64,000 nt of DNA, taken from positions 8,740,609 to 8,804,608 of the forward strand of contig CM041084.1 in NCBI GenBank assembly GCA_023079485.1. The letters run 5' to 3'. The first letter of the stretch is position 1, and the number at the start of each line of letters is the position of its first letter. The DNA is from Archilochus colubris. Its lineage: Eukaryota > Chordata > Aves > Apodiformes > Trochilidae. This document shows, one piece after another, positions 45,166 to 57,700 of the stretch. The notes below the pieces were generated by a model, which did no database searches, was not told the DNA's origin, and was given only the letters and a program-made list of their open reading frames with translations. The translations under genes were made by a program, and so were the position numbers.

Positions 45166-48100
45166 GGAGGCTTAAGCAGGCATGGTAGGAAGCTACCAAA
45201 ACACAGCTGTCACCATATATAACCATCTTTAGCAAGAAACATAAAGACATTTTCTAATAGGAGTTCACCTAACAGTTATTGTTGCCTTAGAAAAATCTGT
45301 CATCTTTGTGGTATGTTATGTGCCAGCATTTTCTGATTTCTTTTGTTTGCTAGGAGTAATTCTTTTTGATGATACCAAAATGTCACCTACATATAATCCT
45401 GACAACGGACCTCAGAAGCTCCAGAGATCTTTTATTTAATCTAAAATATCCATGATGGCATTTGAATAAGAATGCACTGTTCAGTACTGCTTTGGGTTCT
45501 TAAACTGATCATGCAATCAGTTTTCAGAGCAGACCCCGAGACAGGTTGTGGAATGTTTTTAAGTACAATCCTGGCCTATATATGAATGAACTAAAGGATA
45601 CTGAAATGTGAAGTTAGTGAGATATTGGCACTTGTCATAAAATAGAATTGTTTTTTTTCTCTGGAGATAATGGTCTGTTGTATTAATGAAGTTTGTGTTA
45701 GTCTAAGATTGCAGAATGACTCTACAAATTTAAGACCAGTCCATTCTTTAATAGTTATTATGTAAGTTTTAACTGCCACACAACATCCAGATTTGTCTCA
45801 ATCATATGCTGTTAAATTAACAGTAAAAGCAGTAAAATACTGAGAGAATCCCACTCCCTGCTTTTGTCCATCTTAATAGGAAAAAAAAGAGAGCTAGTCA
45901 TGAAAAATTAGGCCACATTTGTGAATGTGTTTTTACTCCACCCCTTACTTCTTGCTGAGATAGGAGTTTACCCACCCCTGCTCTGAAGGCAGTGACTGTG
46001 TTACTGCTCAGATAAGCACACATCTGCACTCCTCAGGTTCTCCAACAGCTCAGCAGAGAAAATACTGGCTAAAGTGTCTCTAAAATAAAATACAGGAAAA
46101 AAACCCATCCCTGGAGCTACCTTAAACCTTTTATTCTGTAACATGTCCAGCTACAAGGTCACTGCTAATGCTGCAGATCTCTGTGCTGGAGTGGGCCATG
46201 ATGGGAAGGCAGAAAGGCTACCCCAGACAGGTCACAGGAGAAGAAACTTGCTGGTACTGAAACAGCCTGCTATTTTTCTTCTGAAACAATTCAGAAGTCT
46301 TCAGTCTAGTTTCTGGGATAGACTGTTCATGTGCATCTCAAAAATACATTAAAAATACATTAAAAATATAGCACATCCACTGTTTAAGCAATTTACCAAA
46401 TGGATACAAACTTGTGTGTGCTGCTCTGTGGACTATATCTGCCATATTATTATATAACTGCATTATATGGTTTACAGCAAATTAAATTTGACATTGACAT
46501 AGACAAATATTTATGTTATTAATAGTTGTATTTAGGACCTTGGCATTATCACAAAAGCCCCACAGGCATTTCAAATTTCCAGTGGACCACTTTTAAATAA
46601 GTAAGTATTTGATCAGTGCCTGCTTTGGGTGTTCTTTTTATTCACATTCAAAATAAAACCAAAGTAAAAAAATTCCTTGCTGTCCCTTGCTTTTATGCCT
46701 CTGTCTCAACCCAAAAAACTAGCTCAGACTGATACCTAAGTTTCTTTTATAATGTTTTTCCATTACCACGCAAGAAATAAATGGTTCTGACTGTGAAAAT
46801 CTGTTCTGGGAAGCTGCTGGAAATGCAATTCTCCCTGACATTTGCAACTGCTGCCACTGGGAAAAGTTCCCATACTGAATTTGACCTTCTGAAGCCCAGA
46901 AGCAAAAATCTTACCTCTCTGTCAGCTTGATGCTGTACCATCCAAGTGTAATAGCACTACTTACTGCTGAAAAGTCCTCCCCATGCCTTGTATAAGGAAT
47001 ATCAGCAGCCTGGTTTAAAAATATTGTAATTTAAGTAAATAAATTCTCTAAATATCAAGTATATAACTGAAAAAAATATATTGATTCATATATACATCCA
47101 TAAAAGCAAGGATTTGACAAATTTTAACAAATGCTGCATGTCTTAGTGCATATATGAATCTGTATAGGAGAGTCTTGATGCAACCTCTCACCTTCCTCCA
47201 GATCCAAGACCCAGTATCAGGAAAGATGCTCTTAGACTCACCATATCTCACATACTGATTATGCAGCTGACCAGGTGATCTTCTGCCAGGTTTAGGTTTC
47301 ATACTGCCCTATGTTATCTTCCTTCCTCCTACTCTTTGACCTTACATGCTGGATGTCCTGGTCTGTAGTCCAGTCCCCAAAGCTGTGGTGATTTCCCTCT
47401 CCCACAGAGAGCAGGGCAGAGGTGGCTGGAGGTGCCCATGCCCTAAGAACCAGTGGTTCTGCTGTCCCATCATGCAACCTGATAGAAAGATTGGAAGAAA
47501 ACCTCCTATTCCCACCTAGACATGGGGTTTGCACACTAGGACAGATGAAATGTTGCCATATCTACCTACTGGTTCCACTGGATAGAGGGGGTTGAGGGAG
47601 ATACAACTGAGAAATTCCAATTAGAGGGATTAATCAGCTGCTCCTGGACCAAGCAGGATTTTCAGAACTGTCTTGCCTTATCTTCACTACTTTTGACCAA
47701 AGAAGGCAGGGTAGCTGGACCTCTGGCTCAAGGCAGAAACTCACATTAAACTCACCAAAGACATGTGGCTTTGAGCAAAGATACAGAATCCACGATTTCA
47801 GGTGACCATAAATCAGCTTTTCTTCATTGTGTAGAGACTGGAGATCAGCAGGTCTTCTGGGTGGGGTATGGGAGGGATGTCATGGCAACCCCAGAAGATG
47901 TTACCATTAATGAGTGGATTAAATCTTTCCTGAGAAATTTATTTGCTAAATTTGAATTAAACTCCTAATGTCCTCAGGTGGCAACATCAAATCCTAAACA
48001 TTATCTAACTTGAATTTATTACACCTGGTCTGCTCCCCAGCTAGCTGTCAGCAATGTCCAGCAGAATTTACAGGCAGAATTTCTTTCTTACAGCTGACAG

Positions 48101-49314
48101 ATGTCCAGAATCCACCTCTGCACCTGGAAAAAGGGCTCAGCATACTCCTTATGCAAGGAGCTGCACAAGGGATGCTTCTGGAGAGTATATCAGGTCACAT
48201 AGATTTATGCTGCATCTTATCTCTGAATACTAGTCCCAAAAAGCTAGTCTTGACCTGTTCCATGCATGAATCTTGGGAGAGGTGGGAGAATGATGCCTGG
48301 AACCCAAAAAGAGGGAAAAAGAGTAGGACCCCTGGGCAATGCAGGAGGCAGCTACAATTCCAGGATGTGCTGGCCTGAGCTGCACAGTCAAACCCCAAAC
48401 CAGCTCCAGGTTGATGGAAGCTGCAAAGATTAGCAAAGGGGCTTTCCATCTCTAAAACTGACAGGTTTTTAGGATTCAGGTGTATAAAGAAATCTCAGGG
48501 AAAGAGGCTTCCTCTTCTTTTTTTATTGACTGCAGACATTTTGCACAGCTCTATGTGAAACCACCTGCTCCACACAACCACAGATATTAGAGCAGTAGAA
48601 CAATTTTTCTACCACCCACATAAGATAAGGAGTCAGGAGACTCAGAGCCTCATTATATCCAAACAAAAAAACTTACAAGAAAAAACGTAAGTGTTAAGAG
48701 GAAGCTGGAAAAGCAGCTGAAGAAACTAGCTATTGTGCAACCAAATACATATTTAATTCCAGGGTGTACTGTTATTTAACAGATATGTCATTTAACATAT
48801 TTGCCAAGTGTGTTCAAGTCACATTTTGAAACTCATAGAATCACTATTGCCACCATAGCCCCCATCTCAGCTAAATTCCAATGCAGCTACTTTAGAACAG
48901 CTTCCCAGTCTTCTGTGTGTTGGCCTCAGCTGGAAGTCAGCATAAAGGGGACAGAATTGGCCCAGTTTTAACTTTCTGAATACAAGAAGCTGTGAAGGAA
49001 AACTGCAGCTGAGCCAAACCCATCTAAGGATGTGCCTCATCTCAAGAGCAAGCCTGAAGACAAGTCAGCTCCACATCATTGGTTTTACTACTGGGAGATT
49101 CCTCCTGAGGACTGGAAGAGACTTGAGAGATAAGAGGTGGTGGTGAGAGTTCACATGACTTTACTTGTTTTTCAAGTAATATAGTAATTTTGTCTTTGTT
49201 TCCACAGAAATCTCAGGGATGGATGGTCCACTATGAAGGTAGAGACAGCACATCCTGCAGGTCTGTGGACCATACTGCTTTTTGGAGGTTTTGCAGCCTT
49301 ATTCTTAAAGTAGG

Positions 49315-49402
49315 TAATAAATAAATTGTATAAATTTATAAATAAATAAATTATAAAATAAATAAATTATAATTAAATAAATTATATAAATAAATAAATA
49401 AA
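49315..49402 (+). repeat. AAAT-rich tandem repeat, about 88 bp
   Basis: Irregular array of AAAT/ATAAATAAATT units, including a clean (AAAT)4-type run at its right end. This is the longest simple repeat in the window and a likely length-polymorphic locus. Confidence 0.9.
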
Positions 49403-50197
49403 CTGCACTAACTGCTCATACCTTGGTTGGCAGCTAACACCTTCAGCCTGGCATTCGTACTGAGGTCAGATGCTATGGAAAGCACCACTTCACTGCTGCC
49501 CAGGAAACAGGCTTCTGGGAGCAGAGGGTTTGACACTCAGGAAGAGCTGAGTGTGGCAGCCTTTTGATGGTTCACATTTTTCCTGTAGTTGTCCTATAAC
49601 CATCAAAGCCATAAAGCTCTGAAATACTGTTTGAATTGGGATATTAAGAAGGCCAAGCAATTATTTCCCTAGCTGCAAAGGTTTTCCAATATATCCCAGT
49701 GCCCAGAACCTCTTTCTTGTGGAGAATAAACATATACCTGAATGTCTATTTGTTACTTAGTCAATGTCATAGCTCAGATAGGTTGACAATCAAGCCTCTT
49801 GTACATCAAGAATGAAACTTGATCCGTCCTTCAAATCCATCCTTTTTTTTCTCAAATCAATAAACACTCTTCTCTTTTTCATTTACTTTTATGCTGTATC
49901 ATAGAAAACAAGCCTGGCCATGACTTGTAAAGCCATCTAATGCACATACCTCACCTGCTTTCCCAGGCAAAGCTGGAATCAAATACACCGAACTTGCTTC
50001 TGACAGCAGCAGCATCAGCAGCCAGTAAAGCCAGCAGAGTGCTCTGAAAAACATTCCCAGAGAAACACAGATTCTTTCTCTTGCCATTTTCAACTTGTAG
50101 TTCACTAACCTGTTGATGTAAATGATGATCTTAAAGGGCTGGATAATATAAAACATCGTCTTAAGGCATCATTTACTGATCTGTCCTAGTTTTCATC

Positions 50198-50274
50198 CTG
50201 CTCTGGCAGGGGCATTGGACTCACTGATCTTCAGAAGTCCCTTCCAACCCCTGAAATTCTGTGATTCTGTGATT
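50198..50274 (+). mobile_element. CR1 LINE 3' end, about 75 bp, plus strand
   Basis: CCTGCTCTGGCAGGGGCATT is followed by GGACTCACTGATCTTC, CCCTTCCAACCCCTG and the tail AATTCTGTGATTCTGTGATT. This is the typical CR1 3' terminus, truncated to the last part of the 3' UTR. No coding sequence remains. Confidence 0.93.
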
Positions 50275-51884
50275 TATTTTGAGCACTATCTCTGTAACAG
50301 TTTGGTAAGGAAGCAGCACAATCCTGTTCCTAAGATTAATAATGTGAGATGCAGAAATACAGAGGGCATCAAACAGGGACTTCAGCTTGGCAGCTCTGCC
50401 TCTGAATAATCCTCCCCAGAGACTCCTGAAAGTCAACAGAGTTCTGTATCAGGCTGTGGGCTTGGACCCGTGATGAAAGGTGCTCTAAAAGAGTCAACTG
50501 CAAGGTCAATGTGCTTTACACCCATGTGTTGAAAAATAAGTAAGCATCAGTGTCCAATTTAGTTGTCATCGCAGAGTGGGACTCCAAGGCTAAGGAATGC
50601 TATAAGCTTGTAAGGACCACACTTCTCTCTTTCCCTTTGATGTGAGTCAAGATAATGGAGATTCTGCCAAGGTGTGACTAATTCCTTGTTACTATATTGC
50701 ATAATTTTCATATACTTTTGAAAAAAGCAAGGCCTGTAAGAATTGGAGGGAAAGAGAAACTCAGTCCTGACACATTCCACAGAACACAACCAGCAGTACA
50801 AAGCAGGTTTTATTAACAGACAGTGAAAGCTCAATTTAAAAAGTACTGTGGGCATTAAAGGAGATTGTTTTATGTCTTTGACATGAATACTCAGGCTAGA
50901 TGAACTATCAGGAGTTTGGTTTAAGTGAGATTAATGCTTAGTACTTGGAATCCATCCAAACTGATTAAATCTGATTGAGTAAGAGAGCACAACTTTCTAT
51001 ATCACTTTCAAAGGGATATGATTAGGCTGTATATGTACTATCTGAAAACATAAATACAAACAGAAGGGAAGGGAAAAATACCCTTTCCAAGCCTTAAATG
51101 AAAGGGGGAAAAAAAACAAACCAAACCAAAACAAACAAAAAAAACCCCAACCTCTATAAAACACTTAAAATTTAGATGATTATTGGGAGAGTTAGATAAG
51201 AAGGGTATTAATGACATATAGAATGTATTACAGGAATAACAAGCCTGTATTTTGCCTGGCTGAGAGACCCATTCATCTCCTTTGAAGCCTGTTGAAGGCT
51301 AAAAGTTTTGTGAGGAGAACTTGACTCCAGATCATTTTTACTAAGGAAGGTCAGGAAAACGTGGAACTTTTCAGGTTGTTTGTAGGAATGGCACAGCTTT
51401 TCAGCCAACATTCTTAACCAGGAACAAGTTGCAATTACTTGAAAGTACACCTCATATGTCATAAAGAATTTCTGAATTTTATATATTTATTTATGTACAC
51501 CCAACAATTCTGCCAAGCATACCTTTACATATTACCCAGCAAGAGACTCAGCTCTAAGTTCAGGTACCTGTAAACTTTATGTCTTGGTTTAGTCAACAGA
51601 GACATGAACAATTCAGTCAATGAAGCCCACAGACCCTCCCATCAGGTAGGCACTTCTGGGCACTACTTGGTTGGTTAAATTCACATGTTAACACCTCCAC
51701 CAAATTGCCTACATGTATAAAAAGGATAAAAGACTATATCCTGGAAAATATTCAATCTGAAAAATTAGACAGACCTTCCCTTTTCATGCTGTAGGTAAGG
51801 GGGCTTGGACACATTACAGGAAAATATCTTTGAACGTGGCATTGAGGAAGATCACTGCTGGATCCTCTTCTCCAGTCCTCACTG
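50275..51884. other. Unique non-coding DNA
   Basis: No gene is recognised. Contents: an A/C-rich low-complexity tract at 51109-51147 and a recursive-splice-like TAG|GTAAGG at 51792-51800. Short open frames carry no domains. Confidence 0.55.
51109..51147 (+). repeat. A-rich (CAAAC)n tract
   Basis: A run of eight A, then ACAAACCAAACCAAAACAAA units and a second run of eight A. Low-complexity DNA. Confidence 0.8.
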
Positions 51885-52032
51885 AGACAACTGGAGAAGG
51901 TTCAGAGCAGGACTATAAAAATAATTAAAGGGTTCAGAAATCTGTCTTAAACAAAAAGACTCAGGAAGCCCAAAGAGTTTCACTTGGCAAAGGAAAAGTT
52001 AAGAGATGAATCAGGGTCTATAAACCTATAGT
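51885..52032 (+). mobile_element. Ancient CR1 ORF2 C-terminal fragment
   Basis: Conceptual reading gives LEKVQSRTIKIIKGFRNLS then, past a stop, KRLRKPKEFHLAKEKLRDES. This lines up with the CR1 ORF2 block seen more intact at 16.7-16.9 kb and 11.1 kb (ERVQ-R, then [15 protein letters not shown]). The remains are short, have lost both the reverse transcriptase and the 3' tail, and are much more diverged than the other CR1 copies, so this is an old insertion. Boundaries are approximate. Confidence 0.65.
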
Positions 52033-52594
52033 TTTTAGAAGAAAGCTGTTTCAGAAGACAGTATCATAATATGATTACGTGCCAATGTCTAATATAAAAA
52101 CAAAGTGATTCCAAATATGGCCTTAGTATCTGAGTTTTGTACTTATGCAGCTGGTTAGAAGAAGTTCTGAAGTTAACACAGAGAGGAACTTTACCCTTGT
52201 GAGCATGTCTAGAAATAAGCTGAGTGACCAAGTAGCAGCCTGGTGGCCAAAATCTCTGGGGCTGCTTCAAGAGGAAGGACTTTTGCCTTCTTCCTGAGAT
52301 GTTGCATCTGTCCCCAAAATGATGGCTGCATGCTGCCTGTAAGCCACAATGGGCAAATGGCAAAGCCAGACAATGCCTTTAGCATCATCAGCAGGACACC
52401 TAACCCATTGTCTTCTCTTGCACTTAGATCTTCAATGATTTCCATTTTACTTCCTGTGGAAAACAATGTTCTCCCTTTTAAGTGCATGTGTGGTTGTCAT
52501 TTACAGTACTTCCCTTGCTGCTGGAATGTAAAGAAAGCTGTAACTTCATTTCTGAAGTTTTATAATATACCACCAGTCAGCTGAGACAAGATAA

Positions 52595-52648
52595 CTATAT
52601 AATTTTTATATATATATTATATACATATATATGCACATGTGTATATAT
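52595..52648. repeat. TA-rich microsatellite
   Basis: About 54 bp of alternating TATA, CATATA and GTATATA units interrupted by GCACATGTG. Likely length-variable. It lies 23 bp before the palindrome cluster at 52671. Confidence 0.85.
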
Positions 52649-52670
52649 GTTTTTAACCATAAAAATGTTG

Positions 52671-52721
52671 CACAATTAATTGTGAACAATTTGTGTTCAT
52701 TTGTGTTAATGAACACAAATT
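52671..52721. repeat. Palindrome plus 13-bp inverted repeat
   Basis: CACAATTAATTGTG (52671-52684) is a perfect 14-bp palindrome. Four bases later AATTTGTGTTCAT (52688-52700) pairs perfectly with ATGAACACAAATT (52709-52721) across an 8-base loop. Both could form hairpins, but they are too short for a microRNA precursor. Confidence 0.9.
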
Positions 52722-54202
52722 CATTAGACTACCACCATGAAACCAATGGTAGTTTATTCTCCCAGTTCACTTCATATTTGCTTTGGAACACATTCCTGGG
52801 CCTTGATGTGGAGGAATTGCACGTGAAGATATGGGAGAAAGTTTGGGGTGGGAATGTCGCCCACGTTACACTATGCAAGGCATCCAAACACATTTGGAAT
52901 TGCCAGAAAAAAACTTTATCTCAAAACTCATCTCAGAAAAAAAAGGCAAATTTCCCCATGCAATCTATACAAATGGGTGAGGAGGGAGACAAAGGAAAAA
53001 AAATTATAAGAGTATAAAAAAGAAAAAAACAGCATTATACCCAGCTTTTAATCTCAGTTAGAGCTTTGCAAATCATGATGAAATCATTTTCACTAAACCC
53101 ACAGGAGTGCAGCTTCCTTTATAGGACCAGTCCACCACCACGGTATGGTGCAGATGCACCCATAGAGGGGAATCATAGATCTCCTCCCCAGGAGGTTGGG
53201 ATCTCAGAAGAAACCCAGGCAAGGCCTCTTTCTAGAAGCAACATCTTTGATTTTTAGTACTTATGGGCAGCATTCCTTCCAGCTGCTCCCTAACACTCAA
53301 GGTCAGGGCATCACCTGCTACCGGGCCTTTGGACAATTTATTCCTTACTGTAAAAAACAAGAGGGTAAGAAACACACAAAAAAGGTGTTTGCTAACTGTT
53401 TGGATTTTGATCTGAATTCTTCATGAAACAGCTTGGAATTCCTGCTGGCAGCCATAACTGAGAAGATAGAATAGGAGTCAAAGTCCAGGCTCAGTTGTCA
53501 GAAGCTCATGCTGCATCTCCCAGCTCTACAGTTTACCAGCTGTTTATTATCCAGTAAGTACAGCAGAAATTAAAGAGAGAAACAGATATCCTGATCTGGT
53601 GTAGAGGCATAGCTGAACATCTCAGCTAAGCTGTATAGGTTAAAGGCAATATAATGAATCATAAGTTTTATGCAAGTAGAAAAGGTCTCCATTTGACAAC
53701 ACTGTTTAATAAGCAAGAGGCAGTTGAGGAATGCAGGATAGTGCCATGGTTTCTCAACAAAAAAAAAAGAATAACAAATGCTGAAAAACTCTGCCAAACA
53801 ACAAAGCTTACATTTTATACACGCTCATCAATTTAACCCTAAAACCTTAAAAGCCTCAGGGTGATCCCAACGCCTTTAATACCAAAGGCCCTAACTATGC
53901 CACAGATCAAGCACCAAGCCCAAGCCTGCTTTGTCTAGAAAGATGAAAGCACACTCAAACAGGTGAAGGCTTCTTTGGAATCATCACCTGCAATTAAGCA
54001 AAGGAAAACTAAGAGGAGAAGAGGTAAGCTGAACTTGCTTTAAAAAGACACCACAGGAGCAGGTGGATGCTTGCTAAGGATAGCTGTGGTGTCTGCTGTC
54101 ATTCTTTCACCAAATGATGTGCATTCATTGGGATTTCCTGCACATTAACAACAGATCACTGGGTGGGAAAGTTGGGTGGGTGCTACAAAAGCAGAAAAGA
54201 AT

Positions 54203-54216
54203 TTTTTTTTTTTTTT
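54203..54216 (+). repeat. Poly-T homopolymer
   Basis: Fourteen consecutive T residues in unique DNA. Confidence 0.9.
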
Positions 54217-54740
54217 CCTTGCATATCAGTTTGGGAAGACTGTTGTTGCCAAGCTGCTATGGACAGAAAAAACAGGGTTCTGTCTGAGTAAAGCAGAGTC
54301 ACAGGAGATTTCATTTTGTGATATGGATAATAATTTATCAATCCTTGTTGTCTTAAACCAAATAATTTTTTAATAAATAGACATATAATTTTAAATTGAG
54401 TCTATACAGACTTGATATTTTCCTTCAAAGCCCAACTTCTAAAGTCACACTATTTTAATTATTATTTTTGGAAGAGAGGAAGCCTTTATCCATTGCTGCA
54501 AAGAAAAAAATCTTGCAAATGTAAGTAAGGGAATAAACACCAGAATGCAAACTTAAACAAGACCGTAGGTTTTTCTACTGCTGTTGCATAAATATCCCAA
54601 GTCACAATAAAATAAAAAGAGAGGCAAGAAAGTGAATGATTTACACTTTAATGTTCAGATCTTTGTGGCTGTAACCATCTTTGTGTTCTGCATTTGGAAG
54701 GCACTTCACACAGTCCCTGAGGATAGGTACTGGGTAAGCT

Positions 54741-54790
54741 GATAATACTATTAATACTATTAATAATAATAGTAATTAGGTTAATAATGA
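54741..54790. repeat. (AAT)n-type trinucleotide repeat
   Basis: About 50 bp of TAATACTAT and TAATAATAA units. On the minus strand it produces an artificial Ile/Asn-rich open frame. Confidence 0.85.
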
Positions 54791-57700
54791 TCACAGTTAA
54801 ATCCATGATAATATTTGCTGTGTTGTTAATCATTTTAAAGCTTTGTGGAATTACCCTACCCGTGTGACTTAGTTAATTCCATACAGACATTTAGACTGTA
54901 AAATTCAAGGAATCACTGGCTCCTCTGCCATCCCCACCAGTATCTTCCTCCTGTCACACGCCTAGGCCAAAATCCATAAAATTAACATGTGAGACTGAAC
55001 AGTGAGAAAAATTTTCTCTTTCAATTTCGTATTTGCAAAAACTCTCTTATTCTCCATCAACAAAACCCTCCCTCTTAACCCGTTTTGCTTCATCTGTATC
55101 CAAAGGGAGTGAATCTGAGTAGCAACCCATGAAGTCCACCATCTCCTCCCTCCCCTAAGCAGGAGAAAGGCTGACTGTAGCTAACAACCCCCTGCTGAAC
55201 ACGCCCTTCCCACCTGGGATAAGTACCTGGGTTGCTTTGATTATTCTGCCCATTATAATTCACATTTCAGGATCTCTGTGCCCAGCTAGGAGATGGTAGA
55301 GTATCATGAACAGAAATAAACCCCACACCCAGGGGTCAGCCTCACCAGAAGATGCTCCATAAAGTGATGGTCAGTGGAAAGGAACAGAAAGTTACGGTAA
55401 CAAGTGCTCTAAAAGTTGTATATGCAGCTTTTTATTGCTCCTGTGTGTTTGAGGCAGATGGAAAGGGAGAGGAGGAAGAGATGTGTTTAAATTGCAGGCC
55501 ATAAGGAATTTATCTGATCTGCAGAGTGACCACACAATACAGATGATCTGAATAAAACTTTCAGATAGAGATTATATAAAGAGAAAATCAATATGGTCAA
55601 AATACATAAGTAGAGAATTAATGGAAAGGGCTTTTGTGGAGTGCTCAGCTGCAAGCTCACAGAACTGAGAAAAATAGGAAAGGGTATTATATTCTCTTTT
55701 TTCCCTTTGTATTTTTCAGGTCACTCTGGCTTACAAAAATCAAGTTATATTTCTTCTGCTTTGCTTCCTGTAAAATCAATAACAACAATCAATTAAAACT
55801 TGTTTTGTGCCAGCAGGCTATTGTTTGTGATAAGAATGCATGGAGCTGAAAGATGATTGCTTTATTTCCTTGACCTCCTCAGCACCCAGATAAATACTGT
55901 CCCTGTTCCATCTACAACTTGAAATCACAACCCTGTCCCTGGGTTGTTTTTTAAATTGTATAAAAGAAGATTAGGCACCCTCCCACACTGCAAACAGCTT
56001 GAAGTGTCTGCTTTCAGTGTCACCATAACTGGTTGGGAGATAACATCTAATTTATACCTAATTCAGAAAAAATTCCTGGTATCAGGCTTAACCCAGGTTT
56101 TATTTTAATTTGAATCATCTGCAATCCCATTGACTTTGGTCAGTTTTCATCAACCCAAAGATGTGAAGAGCCAAGGAAAAGGCCTGCCAATGAGAAACCT
56201 TTCACAATTGATATGAACAGAAAGCTGCATTCCTCTCACAGCATCCAGGATCTCTGCTATATAGTCCTGGTACCATACACTGGCTATTCAGACATAGACA
56301 CACACAGACACAACTGATTTATATAGACCTCTGTAGATACAGAGGTACATATCTATATAGATGTATGGAGACACAAAGAGACAGAGGCAGAGAGATTTCT
56401 AGCAGTGAAATTCTCCTGTATCTCAAGTCAACACACAAATTTGTCCTAATTTTTTCATTTGTTTTACCAAACACCCTGAAAGTCATCCTGGCCACCAAAA
56501 GTTCCAAGCATTGTCTAAATGCTGGAGCAGCCCTTCCTTCAATAAATGGTGGTTTACAGTTCTACTGAAAGCAGGCAACAAACTGCAGAAAGAGCAGAGA
56601 AAAGAGGAGGTTAACAACAAGATCAACTATGGGCCAGCAATGCACAGAGCTTGTCCAGGGGTGGAGTTTCATTAGATCGGAAAACAAAGTTGGAAGGGTT
56701 TGTCAACTGGAGATGGGCAAGTTATGCAACTATTTGAACATGAGCATGCCTGCCTGCTCAGAAAAGAGATTAGGGACTTAAATACATTTCTATACCTGCT
56801 AAATAATTAGTATCAAATAACCAAGTCTACTTGGTGCTTTTCCTCTAAATGGCAAAATGTCAATTAATTGTTTATTAGTTTAGATGTGATGGCTGGGAGT
56901 TTTAAAGAGCCCTTCCAGTGGTAGGCATGCATCACCCAACAACATTTCCTAAAATCTGGCTACATGTTGCCAGCATGAGCATATGACCAAGCCCTTACCA
57001 GTCCCACAGTGCTGAGGGGCTCATGGATCCTGGGTGCATGCCAGCCACTGTAATTATATTCCTTGTACAATGTGTTGCTGTTTGTCCCTCTTTTTCTTTT
57101 TTCCTTTTTTTTCCAAACAAATTCACATAGTTTTTAATCTCATAATATTAGTGTAAAGAACAACCTCCATGTTCTACCAAGTCTGATTTTCAAAAGGTTA
57201 AACCTAGGACTGAAAAATAGGAAGCAGAGAAGAGAAGGAATAGGAAGCAGGAAGAGAAACACTTCAAAGTGCCTTTCCCAAATCTTTTTTACACTTCTAG
57301 CTTCACTAACATCTATCATTTCTAGTTTCAGTGACACAGCATCTCTAAATTATTCAGTGCTGAGGGACAATCCTAGTCCACAAAACCTTGTCCAAATGCA
57401 GCCATGATCCAAAACAATCCCATCACTTGTTATCTGCATCACTTTTTCCCTCCTCCCACCGCTAACACAGGATAACAATTCAATGTAAGTGAACCTCCAG
57501 GTGCAGGTCTCCAACTCTCATTTTTCTGAAAAATTTATCTGCAAATGTTGCTTTGTTTTTTATCTCCTGAGCACAGAAAAACTCTCCAGATCACAGGCTC
57601 ACACTCTTTGCTTTCCCACTTCAGGCTGCCTGTACTAAGAGGGCACCTGAAGCTGATGCAAGGAGAAAGACTGGTCCTGTCTGGCATGTGACTATATTTC

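Larger units (their letters stand above)
39988..50195. other. Unique non-coding DNA, about 10 kb
   Basis: This is the longest stretch without an obvious transposon. No gene is recognised; open frames reach about 122 codons (plus 48010-48378) and have no domains. Contents noted: A/C-rich low-complexity DNA at 40621-40658, a weak MIR-like match at 41001-41065, AT-only DNA at 42217-42249, a TAATTA/E-box cluster at 42781-42880, weak MIR-like blocks at 44950-45000 and 45110-45165, a splice-bounded segment at 46915-46963 (minus) and the AAAT-rich repeat at 49315-49402. Confidence 0.5.

Noticed and set aside
48010..48378. 122-codon open frame on the plus strand
   Set aside because: No domain and overlapped by minus-strand open frames of similar length; no splice or promoter context.
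52631..53017. 128-codon open frame on the plus strand
   Set aside because: It begins inside a TA microsatellite and its Lys-rich end comes from A-rich DNA; no domain resemblance.
56327..56346. Inverted repeat ACCTCTG/CAGAGGT with 6-base loop
   Set aside because: A 7-bp stem is expected by chance many times in 64 kb.
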